Shown here piece by piece: positions 1 through 6,169 of a stretch of DNA of 6,472 bases. The notes below the pieces were generated by a model, which was not told where the DNA came from, made no database searches, and saw only the letters and a program-made list of their open reading frames with translations. The stretch is taken from assembly GCA_029261615.1 (NCBI GenBank), contig JAJDAX010000104.1, positions 1-6,472 on the forward strand. The letters are read 5' to 3'. The stretch comes from Nitrospinaceae bacterium (lineage in GTDB: Bacteria > Nitrospinota > Nitrospinia > Nitrospinales > Nitrospinaceae). The first letter of the stretch is position 1; each line of letters opens with the position of its first letter. The position numbers were made by a program, and so were the translations under genes.

Positions 1-231
1 TACAAAATCACCCTGTTCCCAAAGGAGGAAGAACAAAATATTGACCACCTGGTGCTGGTGGCAGACAAGAAAAACTTCCAGATATTGGGATCCAGCGTGT
101 ATGATAAATTAGGTAACCACACAGAAATGCGGTTCACCGAAATCCAGGTCAACCCGACACTAAACGACAACCAGTTCCTGTTTAAAGCGCCGGCCGGGGT
201 CGAAATCATCGACTTCTCCGAGCAGCAATAA
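1..231 (+). CDS. lolA: LolA, periplasmic lipoprotein carrier (C-terminal part only)
   Basis: The frame is open from the first base and ends at a TAA at 229-231, giving the last 76 residues; the start lies outside the window. LolA takes lipoproteins released by LolCDE at the inner membrane, carries them across the periplasm in a hydrophobic cavity and hands them to LolB at the outer membrane. The visible part has the alternating beta-strand pattern of the open LolA barrel: a strand with YKITLFPK, a strand around LVLVADKKNFQILG, then MRFTEIQVNP, FLFKAP and a final GVEIID. The ending 'F-x-F-x-x-P-x-G-V-x-I-I-D' is typical of the LolA C-terminus. No signal peptide can be judged because the N-terminus is missing. 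rseP starts 18 bases downstream, so the two are probably cotranscribed. A general outer-membrane lipoprotein-sorting protein of the same fold is the only realistic alternative. Confidence 0.82.
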   Translation, partial: YKITLFPKEEEQNIDHLVLVADKKNFQILGSSVYDKLGNHTEMRFTEIQVNPTLNDNQFLFKAPAGVEIIDFSEQQ

Positions 232-249
232 CCTGCGCCACCCTCAATT

Positions 250-1617
250 ATGACTGAACTTTCTTTATTTCCATTGGACACCGTGCTCGACTTCATGATG
301 CGCATGAGCGCCTTTTTAGCGGGCCTCGCAGCACTCATCTTCGTTCATGAACTCGGACATTTTTTAGTCGCACGCCGGTACGGAGTGATCGTTGAAAAGT
401 TTGCTCTCGGCTTTGGGCCTAAATTAATCGGCTTCACCAAAGACGGCACGGAATACCTCATCGCGGCGATCCCTCTTGGCGGTTACGTCAAGATGAAGGG
501 CGAAGACCCTAATGAAGAACTCGAAGACACGACCGGATCTTTCCACCACGCCAAGGTAGGGCATCGGATCGCCATCGCGTTTGCAGGGCCTTTATTTAAC
601 TTCATGTTCGCTCTTTTAATATTTGCCGGAGTTTATCTGTCTGGTGTTCCATCCTTGGACACCACCGTGGGCAATGTAAAAGAGGACATGCCGGCAAGCG
701 CCGCGGGCATCAAAACCGGTGACCGAATTGTCGAGATCAATGGCCAGAAAGTTCAATACTGGGAACAACTGCTGGACATTGTCCACAACTCCCCTGGAAA
801 AAAAATTGATTTCATTATTGACCGTGACAATGCGCTGATCCCTTTTTCCATTGCCCCGATGATGGAAAAAATTACCGACATGCTCGGTGATGAAAAAAAG
901 GTCGGACTCATCGGCATAACCCCGCTGAGAAATTTTATCTCCTACGTCGATAAAGGCTCCGCAGCAGATATTGCCGGACTTAAGTTGGGCGACCGTTTAG
1001 TGGCAGTAGACGGTTCCCCCATCCGGGAAATCCAGGACCTCATACCCACGGCTATCAACAAACCAGGGCAGGAATTGACGTTTTCTGTGGTTCGCGACGG
1101 AAAACAGTTGGACCTGCCGCTCACCCCGAAACCAAAAACGGTAAAGGATGATAAAGGCCTCTCCGTCGAGAAAGGGCTTATTGGGCTTAACCTGCAGGGC
1201 AACATGGTGCAACAGTCTTACAGCCTTCCAGGTGCCATCGTCCGTTCACTGGAAGAAACCTGGGGCATGATCAAACTCATCGCAATCAGCATCCAGAAAA
1301 TGATTTTTGGTTCTGTACCATCCGATTCCATTGGTGGCCCGATTCTCATTTTCCAGGTGTACGGAGAGCAGGCCCAGCAAGGGTTTATGCAAACCATACG
1401 GTTGACAGCTCTGCTCAGTATCAACCTGGGACTCATTAACCTGCTTCCCATTCCTATTCTCGATGGCGGTCACATTTTCTTTTTCCTGATTGAAATTCTG
1501 AAAGGCCGCCCGGTAAGTGAACGAAACCGTGAACGCGCCGCGCAAGTGGGATTGTTCATGATTCTCTCACTTATGGTCTTCGCCTTTTATAACGACATCG
1601 CACGCATCATGAATTGA
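250..1617 (+). CDS. rseP: RseP, site-2 intramembrane zinc metalloprotease
   Basis: This is an inner-membrane protease that cuts transmembrane segments. In E. coli it releases sigma-E by cutting RseA after DegS and also clears leftover signal peptides; the substrate here is unknown. The 455-residue product has the full family layout. A first membrane helix carries the zinc site HELGH (residues 33-37). Next come the FGFGPKL-like hairpin (54-59), IPLGGYVKMKG (74-84) and FAGPLFNF (111-118) in the second helix. Two PDZ domains follow (about 136-205 and 226-293), each with the 'AAG/AGL-K-GDR' carboxylate-loop region. The third helix holds N397-L-L-P-I-P-x-L-D405-G, whose Asp is the third zinc ligand. 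A last helix covers about 432-447. All catalytic residues are present. The ATG at 250 has no clear ribosome binding site; in-frame ATGs at 295, 298 and 304 would give the short N-terminus usual for the family, so the true start is uncertain. The gene sits 18 bases after lolA and its end touches the next reading frame. Confidence 0.96.
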   Translation: MTELSLFPLDTVLDFMMRMSAFLAGLAALIFVHELGHFLVARRYGVIVEKFALGFGPKLIGFTKDGTEYLIAAIPLGGYVKMKGEDPNEELEDTTGSFHHAKVGHRIAIAFAGPLFNFMFALLIFAGVYLSGVPSLDTTVGNVKEDMPASAAGIKTGDRIVEINGQKVQYWEQLLDIVHNSPGKKIDFIIDRDNALIPFSIAPMMEKITDMLGDEKKVGLIGITPLRNFISYVDKGSAADIAGLKLGDRLVAVDGSPIREIQDLIPTAINKPGQELTFSVVRDGKQLDLPLTPKPKTVKDDKGLSVEKGLIGLNLQGNMVQQSYSLPGAIVRSLEETWGMIKLIAISIQKMIFGSVPSDSIGGPILIFQVYGEQAQQGFMQTIRLTALLSINLGLINLLPIPILDGGHIFFFLIEILKGRPVSERNRERAAQVGLFMILSLMVFAFYNDIARIMN

Positions 1618-1625
1618 CCCTCCGC

Positions 1626-1910
1626 ATGGCCGACCCACCGGACATCGATCTTGAACGCCGTCTGGAAGATTTGCATACAGCGGCAAACAAGCTTAATATT
1701 GAGATCGTTTTCAGTGATCTGGCGGATCCCGAATTCCCCGCACAAAGCGGCTACTGTAAAATTCACGGGCGCGATATCATCTTGCTCGACCGGGCTCTAC
1801 CGCCGACACAACAAATAGAAGTGTTCCTGGAAGCACTGAAACAATTCGACCTCGACACCATTTTCCTGGCAGCCTGGATCCGTGATCGGCTGGAACCCCT
1901 GGAGGATTAG
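1626..1910 (+). CDS. Small conserved-type protein of unknown function downstream of rseP
   Basis: This reading frame gives 94 residues from ATG 1626. A TTG at 1614 is also in frame, overlaps the rseP stop by four bases (TTGA) and would add four residues. Neither start has a visible ribosome binding site, and I chose ATG as the stronger codon. The protein is soluble, acidic and has no signal peptide or membrane segment. It has an N-terminal charged helix (LERRLEDLHTAANKL), a central SGYCKIHGRDIILLDR with its only cysteine, and a C-terminal helical part with LKQFDLDTIFLAAWIRDRLE. From memory, the pattern G-x-C-x-x-x-G then I-x-L-D/N-R then L-x-x-F-D-L then I-R-x-x-L occurs in small uncharacterised proteins of other Gram-negative phyla. 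That suggests a real, conserved gene, but I know no function. Good codon structure and operon position after rseP support it. It could be a small regulator or an accessory protein; nothing in the sequence decides this. Confidence 0.72.
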   Translation: MADPPDIDLERRLEDLHTAANKLNIEIVFSDLADPEFPAQSGYCKIHGRDIILLDRALPPTQQIEVFLEALKQFDLDTIFLAAWIRDRLEPLED

Positions 1911-1960
1911 CGAGAAAGCTCGAACCAGACTAGAAAAACATAGCAGAGCAAAACTAATTT

Positions 1961-1983
1961 GCCCCACCGCTAAGGTGGTGGGC
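1961..1983 (+). other. Imperfect hairpin in the gap before the PEP mutase gene
   Basis: In the 93-base gap, CCACC (1964-1968) pairs with GGTGG (1974-1978) around the loop GCTAA. The outer GCC (1961-1963) pairs with GGC (1981-1983) if a two-base TG bulge is allowed. No T-run follows, so it does not look like a standard intrinsic terminator. It may be an RNA-processing or mRNA-stability element between the rseP part and the phosphonate gene, or chance. The rest of the gap (1911-1960) is A-rich and shows no promoter I can defend. Confidence 0.35.
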
Positions 1984-2003
1984 ACAACCTGAATCCAAAC
2001 CCA

Positions 2004-3764
2004 ATGACCCTTCAAAACAAAATTCTTCCCGAGCAACGACGCGGAAAATTAAAACAACTTATCGAACAAGGCCATCTGGTCCGGGCGCTCGAAGCGCATA
2101 ACGGAATTAGCGGCATTATTGCCGACACCGTCAAAGTCGAAGGACAATCCGGTGAAACCGAAATCGTTTTGGAGTTCGATGCTATCTGGGAAAGTAGTCT
2201 GACCGATTCCGCCGGCAAGGGACATCCGGACATTGAAGTCATCAGCTTTGATTCCCGCCTGCACACCATCAACGAAATTCTGGCCGTCACTCACAAGCCA
2301 ATGATCGTCGATGGCGACACCGGCGGTGATCCCAATAATTTTGAGTACATGGTCACCAAACTGGAGCGAGCCGGGGTATCTGCCGTCATCATTGAAGACA
2401 AAGTGTTTCCAAAACGTAACAGCCTGGAGGCCGGTGCCAACCAGACATTAGAAGATCCGCACCTGTTCGCTCAAAAAATCAAGCGCGGGAAAGCCGTCCA
2501 GATGACCGATGATCTTTTAATCATCGCGCGACTTGAAAGTTTCATCGCCGGAATGGGATTGAATGATGCATTGAAGCGTGCCGAAATTTATCTGGAGGCT
2601 GGTGTCGACGGCATCATGGTTCATTCCAAATCAAAGGACCCGTCCGAAATCCTGAGTTTTGCTGAACATTTCAAAGATATGCAAAAACGTATGGGCATCA
2701 AGCGCCCTCTGGTGTGTGTTCCCACCACCTACAACAGTATTCAGGAAGAAGAATTGAAAGCCGCCGGGTTCAACGTAGTGATTCACGCCAACCACCTGCT
2801 CCGTTCGGCCTATAAGTCAATGATCCAGACTGCACAAAGTATTCTTTCCAACCAACGTAGCCTGGAAGCAGATGGGTTGTGCGCGCCGGTGAAAGACATT
2901 TTCCGTGCCGTGGGTTTTTTGGAAGTCACCGAAAAAGACAAACTGTCGGAATCTAACAAAAATATTCACGTGATCATCCCGGCAGCTGGCGACACTTCAA
3001 GCATGGGGGCCATAGCCGCAAACAGCCCGCTCGCTATGCTGGATATTGCAGGCAAAACACTGCTCAATCGGCAGGTTAAGGCACTCAATGTAAACGGACT
3101 GAATGACATCACAGTAGTTACCGGGTATGCCTCAGAAAAAATGGCAGCCGAAGGTGTCAGCTTCGTAAACAACCCCGACTATGCTCAAGGGTCCGAAGTC
3201 CACAGCCTTCTGTGCGCCCAGGAAAAGATGACCAATGGATTCGCCTTGCTCTACTCGGACATTCTGGTGGAATTCGATATCATCAAAAAACTAATGGACC
3301 GGAAAGAAGACATCGTACTGGTAGTCGATAACTCAATCCAATACCACGAGCCGGTGCCTGGGAAAATCCACGATTACGTAATCAGCGCCAACCAGAAACA
3401 AAAACTTCGACGCAATCTCAATTTTGATTTCCAGAGAACCATCTCAAAAATCAGCAAGAAGCTCGATCCTGCAACAGCGACTCACGAATTTATTGGGCTG
3501 GCTAAATTTTCTGCCACCGGAGCTGAGCAACTTCTGCAAACCTATCAGGATTGCGCGCAAAATTTTGAGGGAGGAATTCAGGAAGCGGAAGATATGTCAA
3601 AATTTCGCTTCACAGACCTCATTCAGGAAATGATCGAGCGGGGTTTCAGTGTCCACTACCTTGAAATCCACAAAGGTTGGCTGGAAGTACACCTGCCGGA
3701 GGATATTGAACAGGCCAACCAGCTATTCCCGGCGCCCAAACCACAGCAAGTTGCGACTTCCTGA
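2004..3764 (+). CDS. pepM: Fusion of phosphoenolpyruvate mutase and a nucleotidyltransferase-like domain (phosphonate biosynthesis)
   Basis: The N-terminal domain (about 12-305) is PEP mutase (also called AepX), which rearranges PEP to phosphonopyruvate, the entry to almost all natural phosphonates. Its signature EDKVFPKRNS is at 131-140. By comparison with the Mytilus enzyme, W62, S64/S65, D76, D103 and D105 (DGDTGGD), E131, K137, N139, S140, R176 and E178 are all in place. The EDK-5x-NS loop separates it from isocitrate lyase and methylisocitrate lyase relatives. A linker (about 306-320) leads to a Rossmann-type nucleotidyltransferase domain (about 321-575) with IIPAAG (324-329), the GK-x-L-L-x-RQV-x-x-L helix, VVTGY (371-375), the metal-site YSD (417-419) and a terminal GWLEVHLPEDIEQA. 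Such domains (LicC/PntC-like) make CMP-phosphonates or CMP-choline. Here the usual signature Arg and Lys and the late Asp are changed (S333 region, L343, H563), so activity of this half is uncertain. No decarboxylase or transaminase gene is in the window. The ATG at 2004 lacks a clear ribosome binding site but matches the family N-terminus; proS follows 44 bases later. Confidence 0.93.
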   Translation: MTLQNKILPEQRRGKLKQLIEQGHLVRALEAHNGISGIIADTVKVEGQSGETEIVLEFDAIWESSLTDSAGKGHPDIEVISFDSRLHTINEILAVTHKPMIVDGDTGGDPNNFEYMVTKLERAGVSAVIIEDKVFPKRNSLEAGANQTLEDPHLFAQKIKRGKAVQMTDDLLIIARLESFIAGMGLNDALKRAEIYLEAGVDGIMVHSKSKDPSEILSFAEHFKDMQKRMGIKRPLVCVPTTYNSIQEEELKAAGFNVVIHANHLLRSAYKSMIQTAQSILSNQRSLEADGLCAPVKDIFRAVGFLEVTEKDKLSESNKNIHVIIPAAGDTSSMGAIAANSPLAMLDIAGKTLLNRQVKALNVNGLNDITVVTGYASEKMAAEGVSFVNNPDYAQGSEVHSLLCAQEKMTNGFALLYSDILVEFDIIKKLMDRKEDIVLVVDNSIQYHEPVPGKIHDYVISANQKQKLRRNLNFDFQRTISKISKKLDPATATHEFIGLAKFSATGAEQLLQTYQDCAQNFEGGIQEAEDMSKFRFTDLIQEMIERGFSVHYLEIHKGWLEVHLPEDIEQANQLFPAPKPQQVATS

Positions 3765-3808
3765 CCCAATCCGCAAACCCACGTCAACTCATTCAACGGA
3801 ATTTTCCG

Positions 3809-5518
3809 ATGCGTTATACCCAAATGTTTATCCCGACGCTCAAGCAACCCCCTGCGGATGCTGAAGTGATCAGTCACCAACTCATGATCCGCTCCGGCAT
3901 GATCCGTCAACTGGCGTCCGGCGTCTATTCCATCCTGCCTCTCGGCCAGCGGGTGATGAAAAAAGTCGAGCAGATTATCCGCGAGGAAATGAATGCCATC
4001 GGCGGTCTTGAAATGTTTTTGCCCAGCATTCAACCTGCAGAATTGTGGAAAGAAAGCGGCCGCTGGGATTTTTACGGAAAGGAACTGTTACGCATCAACG
4101 ACCGACACAATCGGGAATTCTGTTACGGACCAACTCATGAAGAAGTAATCACCGATATCGTCCGGCGCGATGTTAAGTCTTACAAACAACTTCCCCTTTT
4201 GATGTACCAGATCCAGACCAAGTTCCGGGACGAAGTGCGTCCCCGTTTCGGGGTCATGCGTGGCCGTGAATTCATGATGAAGGATGCTTACAGTTTCCAC
4301 GCTGATGAGGAGAGCACCCGGAAAACTTATGAGGATATGAAACAGGCCTACTCCAATGTATTCACGCGTTGCGGCCTTGATTTCAAAATGGTGGAAGCAG
4401 ATTCCGGGACCATCGGTGGGAATTTTTCACACGAGTTTATGGTGCTGGCGGATTCCGGGGAAGATGCAGTCGGGTTTTGCGACCACTGCGATTACGCCTC
4501 GAATCTTGAAAAAGCAGCACTCAAGGCTCCGGCAGGCCAGGCCGCTCCTGAATCACCTGCAACACTCACAGAAGTCCCCACTCCCGGGAAAAAAACCGTC
4601 GATGAAGTCGCGGGTTTTCTGGGCACCGGACCGGAAAAAATTGTCAAAACCCTATTGTTCGAAAACGAAGATGGGCTCGTCGCCGGATTGGTAAGGGGAG
4701 ACCGCCAACTCAATTTGATCAAATTTAAAAATCATCTTGGTTGCGAATGGCTCCACCCTGCAGATGAAAAAACCATCGCAGATAAAACAGGCTTCCCGGT
4801 AGGTTTTCTAGGTCCTGTGGGTCTCAATCTCAAAATTTTTGCCGACCATGAGATCGGCAGCATGCACGATTTCGTCACTGGAGCGAACAAACCGGACACC
4901 CATTTCACCGGCGTTCAGCTAGGCCGAGACATTACGGTAGCCGAAATGCTGGATTTGAGGGATGTGATTGAAGGCGACCTATGCCCTAGATGCGAAAACG
5001 GGCGCTACCAGATTCGGCGTGGTATTGAAGTCGGGCATATTTTTATCCTCGGCACAAAATATAGTAAAGCCCTGAAAGCCCACTTTCTGGATCCCAATGG
5101 CAAGGAGCAACCTTTTGTGATGGGTTGTTATGGGATCGGTGTGGGACGAACAGCGGCGGCGGCTATCGAACAGAACCATGACGAAAATGGTATTATCTGG
5201 CCTGGCCCAATCGCCCCTTTTAAGGTATCGGTCATCCCGGTAAATGTGAAAGCCGAGCCGGTAAAAGAGGCTGCTGAGAACATATACAAAACATTGATTG
5301 ATCAAGGAATCGAAGCCCTGCTGGACGACCGGACAGATCGCCTCGGTGCAAAACTGAAAGATGCTGAATTAACAGGCATTCCGGTACAAATAGTGATCGG
5401 CCCCAAGAATCTGGAAGCGGGTAATCTGGAGGTCAAATTCCGAAAAACCGGCGAATCCCGGTCCATGCCCTATCCAGACCAATTAGGCAGTTTGGTAGAC
5501 CTGATAAAAGCTTTGTAA
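3809..5518 (+). CDS. proS: Prolyl-tRNA synthetase, bacterial type with editing domain
   Basis: This class II enzyme charges tRNA-Pro with proline in the cytoplasm. It has 569 residues, close to the 572 of E. coli ProS. The catalytic core begins with the family N-terminus and motif 1 (ASGVYSILPLGQRVMKKVEQ, about 36-55). GPTHEE is at 107-112, motif 2 is FRDEVRPRFGVMRGREFMMKDAYSF (139-163), and motif 3 is MGCYGIGVGR (438-447). The inserted editing domain (about 224-405), which removes mischarged alanine, keeps the lysine that corresponds to E. coli K279 (K280 in IVKTLLF) and the GAN-x4-H element (H365). CDHC (224-227) and CPRC (392-395) flank this domain as two Cys pairs, possibly a metal site. 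The C-terminal anticodon-binding domain (about 470-569) has DDRTDRLGAKLKDAELTGIP. The ATG at 3809 gives the expected start and has only a weak ACGGA upstream. The gene follows pepM by 44 bases and is followed by an intrinsic terminator, so it probably ends the upstream transcript. Confidence 0.98.
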   Translation: MRYTQMFIPTLKQPPADAEVISHQLMIRSGMIRQLASGVYSILPLGQRVMKKVEQIIREEMNAIGGLEMFLPSIQPAELWKESGRWDFYGKELLRINDRHNREFCYGPTHEEVITDIVRRDVKSYKQLPLLMYQIQTKFRDEVRPRFGVMRGREFMMKDAYSFHADEESTRKTYEDMKQAYSNVFTRCGLDFKMVEADSGTIGGNFSHEFMVLADSGEDAVGFCDHCDYASNLEKAALKAPAGQAAPESPATLTEVPTPGKKTVDEVAGFLGTGPEKIVKTLLFENEDGLVAGLVRGDRQLNLIKFKNHLGCEWLHPADEKTIADKTGFPVGFLGPVGLNLKIFADHEIGSMHDFVTGANKPDTHFTGVQLGRDITVAEMLDLRDVIEGDLCPRCENGRYQIRRGIEVGHIFILGTKYSKALKAHFLDPNGKEQPFVMGCYGIGVGRTAAAAIEQNHDENGIIWPGPIAPFKVSVIPVNVKAEPVKEAAENIYKTLIDQGIEALLDDRTDRLGAKLKDAELTGIPVQIVIGPKNLEAGNLEVKFRKTGESRSMPYPDQLGSLVDLIKAL

Positions 5519-5536
5519 ACCAACGATTTAGAGAAA

Positions 5537-5571
5537 TCCCGTTTTTCCTTGAAACCGGGACTGCGTTCCGG
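5537..5571 (+). other. Two overlapping, mutually exclusive hairpins after proS
   Basis: TCCCG (5537-5541) pairs with CGGGA (5556-5560) and the stem continues inward, after one mismatch, with TTT/AAA. The same bases 5555-5560 (CCGGGA) can instead pair with TTCCGG (5566-5571) around the loop CTGCG, with one G-T wobble. Only one stem can form at a time. They lie in the 3' region of the proS transcript, 34 bases before the terminator stem. This may be a decay-blocking 3' structure or a switch; function is inferred only from the pairing. Confidence 0.35.
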
Positions 5572-5586
5572 TAGAATTTCCACAAA

Positions 5587-5642
5587 ATCAGCAGGTCTGC
5601 GGATGCGGGCTTAAGCCCGTTTTTTTTTTGGGACTTGCTGAT
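5587..5642 (+). repeat. Inverted repeat enclosing the proS terminator
   Basis: ATCAGCAGGTC (5587-5597) pairs with GACTTGCTGAT (5632-5642) over 11 positions, ten Watson-Crick and one G-T wobble. The pair brackets the terminator hairpin and its T-run. The right arm lies beyond the expected RNA 3' end, so the long stem could form only in read-through transcripts or in DNA. Confidence 0.5.
5605..5629 (+). terminator. Intrinsic terminator after proS
   Basis: CGGGCTTAAGCCCG (5606-5619) is a perfect 14-base palindrome giving a five-base GC-rich stem with a TTAA loop, extendable by a G-T pair. It is followed directly by ten T (5620-5629). The stem plus T-run on the + strand is a textbook Rho-independent terminator. 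It begins 87 bases after the proS stop, so it should end the transcript carrying proS and separate it from rimP-nusA. No T-run exists on the other side, so it is not bidirectional. Confidence 0.9.
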
Positions 5643-5648
5643 GTGGGC

Positions 5649-5658
5649 GGGGCGCCCC
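5649..5658. repeat. GC palindrome upstream of rimP
   Basis: GGGGCGCCCC is a perfect ten-base palindrome without a spacer, set in a longer G-run/C-run context (5646-5660). It lies between the terminator and rimP, where a promoter for rimP-nusA would be expected. It could be a protein-binding site or an RNA stem, but no family can be named. Confidence 0.3.
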
Positions 5659-5684
5659 CCTATTTCGCCTCAAAAATTATCAAT

Positions 5685-5704
5685 GGCGTCCCTTGGGACA
5701 TGCC
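5685..5704 (+). promoter_or_regulatory. rimP: Small hairpin over the probable rimP ribosome binding site
   Basis: GTCCC (5688-5692) is complementary to GGGAC (5695-5699), and the flanking GGC (5685-5687) pairs with GCC (5702-5704) across a two-base bulge. GGGA at 5695-5698 is the only Shine-Dalgarno-like sequence before ATG 5705, six bases away, so folding would hide it. With only TT between the arms the innermost pair must open to make a four-base loop. This supports ATG 5705 as the start and hints at translational control. Confidence 0.35.
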
Positions 5705-6166
5705 ATGCAAAAAGTTTCCGTAGTACAAACAGTTGAAAGTGTGATCCTACCTGTTCTCGAAGATCTTGGATTAGAACTGGTTGATATAGAATATAGGCGC
5801 GAAGGAAAGGGCTGGGTCCTTAGAATATTTATCGATAAAGAGGGCGGCATCACTGTGGACGACTGTACTGCGGTGAGCCATCAGGTTGGCGACCTCATTG
5901 ATATTGACGACCTGATACCCAATGCCTATTGTCTTGAAGTGTCCTCGCCGGGACTGGATCGGCCTTTAAAGAAAGAACAGGATTTCATTAAATATAAAGA
6001 ACGGCGAATCCAACTGAACACCTTCGCTCCTATTGAAACCCGCAGAAATTTCAAGGGAACCATCAAAGACTTCCGGGAAGGCGTTTTGTTCCTGGATGCA
6101 CAAGGGACCCATTATGAGATCCCATTGGATAACATTGCGAAAGCAAAACTGGAAATAGAGATATAA
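5705..6166 (+). CDS. rimP: RimP, 30S ribosomal subunit maturation factor
   Basis: RimP (YhbC/YlxS, DUF150) binds the 30S subunit and helps its late assembly in the cytoplasm. From ATG 5705 the protein has 153 residues, the normal length. The N-terminal alpha/beta domain (about 1-85) contains LGLELVDIEYRREGKGWVLRIFIDKEGGITVDDC, and the hallmark VSSPGLDRPLK follows at about 80-90. The C-terminal SH3-like barrel (about 90-153) has R-x-I-Q-L-N, F-K-G-T-I-x-D-F and the final I-x-x-I-A-K-A-K-L. An in-frame TTG at 5693 would add four residues but has no ribosome binding site, while ATG 5705 has GGGA six bases upstream. nusA begins three bases after the stop, the arrangement found across bacteria, so the two are translated from one message that starts after the proS terminator. 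Confidence 0.96.
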   Translation: MQKVSVVQTVESVILPVLEDLGLELVDIEYRREGKGWVLRIFIDKEGGITVDDCTAVSHQVGDLIDIDDLIPNAYCLEVSSPGLDRPLKKEQDFIKYKERRIQLNTFAPIETRRNFKGTIKDFREGVLFLDAQGTHYEIPLDNIAKAKLEIEI

Positions 6167-6169
6167 CGA

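Noticed and set aside
1246..1545. Minus-strand ORF of 99 codons inside rseP
   Set aside because: Opposite the conserved third membrane helix and zinc-ligand region of rseP; composition and content look like an antisense shadow.
1911..2003. Promoter or terminator in the gap before pepM
   Set aside because: There is a hairpin but no T-run, and no pair of boxes with proper spacing; nothing firm can be called.
3656..4033. Minus-strand ORF of 125 codons across the end of pepM and start of proS
   Set aside because: It lies wholly opposite two well-supported genes and the 44-base gap, has no recognisable domain and no plausible start context; it is a shadow frame.
4356..4694. Plus-strand ORF of 112 codons in another frame inside proS
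   Set aside because: Out of frame with the editing domain of ProRS, which is intact; the product is rich in Lys/Pro/Ser and resembles no family.
5630..5704. Sigma-70 promoter for rimP-nusA
   Set aside because: A promoter is expected after the terminator, but the candidates (TTGCTG with TATTTC, or AATTAT before the start) have wrong spacing or no partner box, so I do not annotate one.
5693..5704. TTG start for rimP
   Set aside because: It adds only four residues and would place the GGGA site inside the coding region; ATG 5705 fits family length and spacing better.
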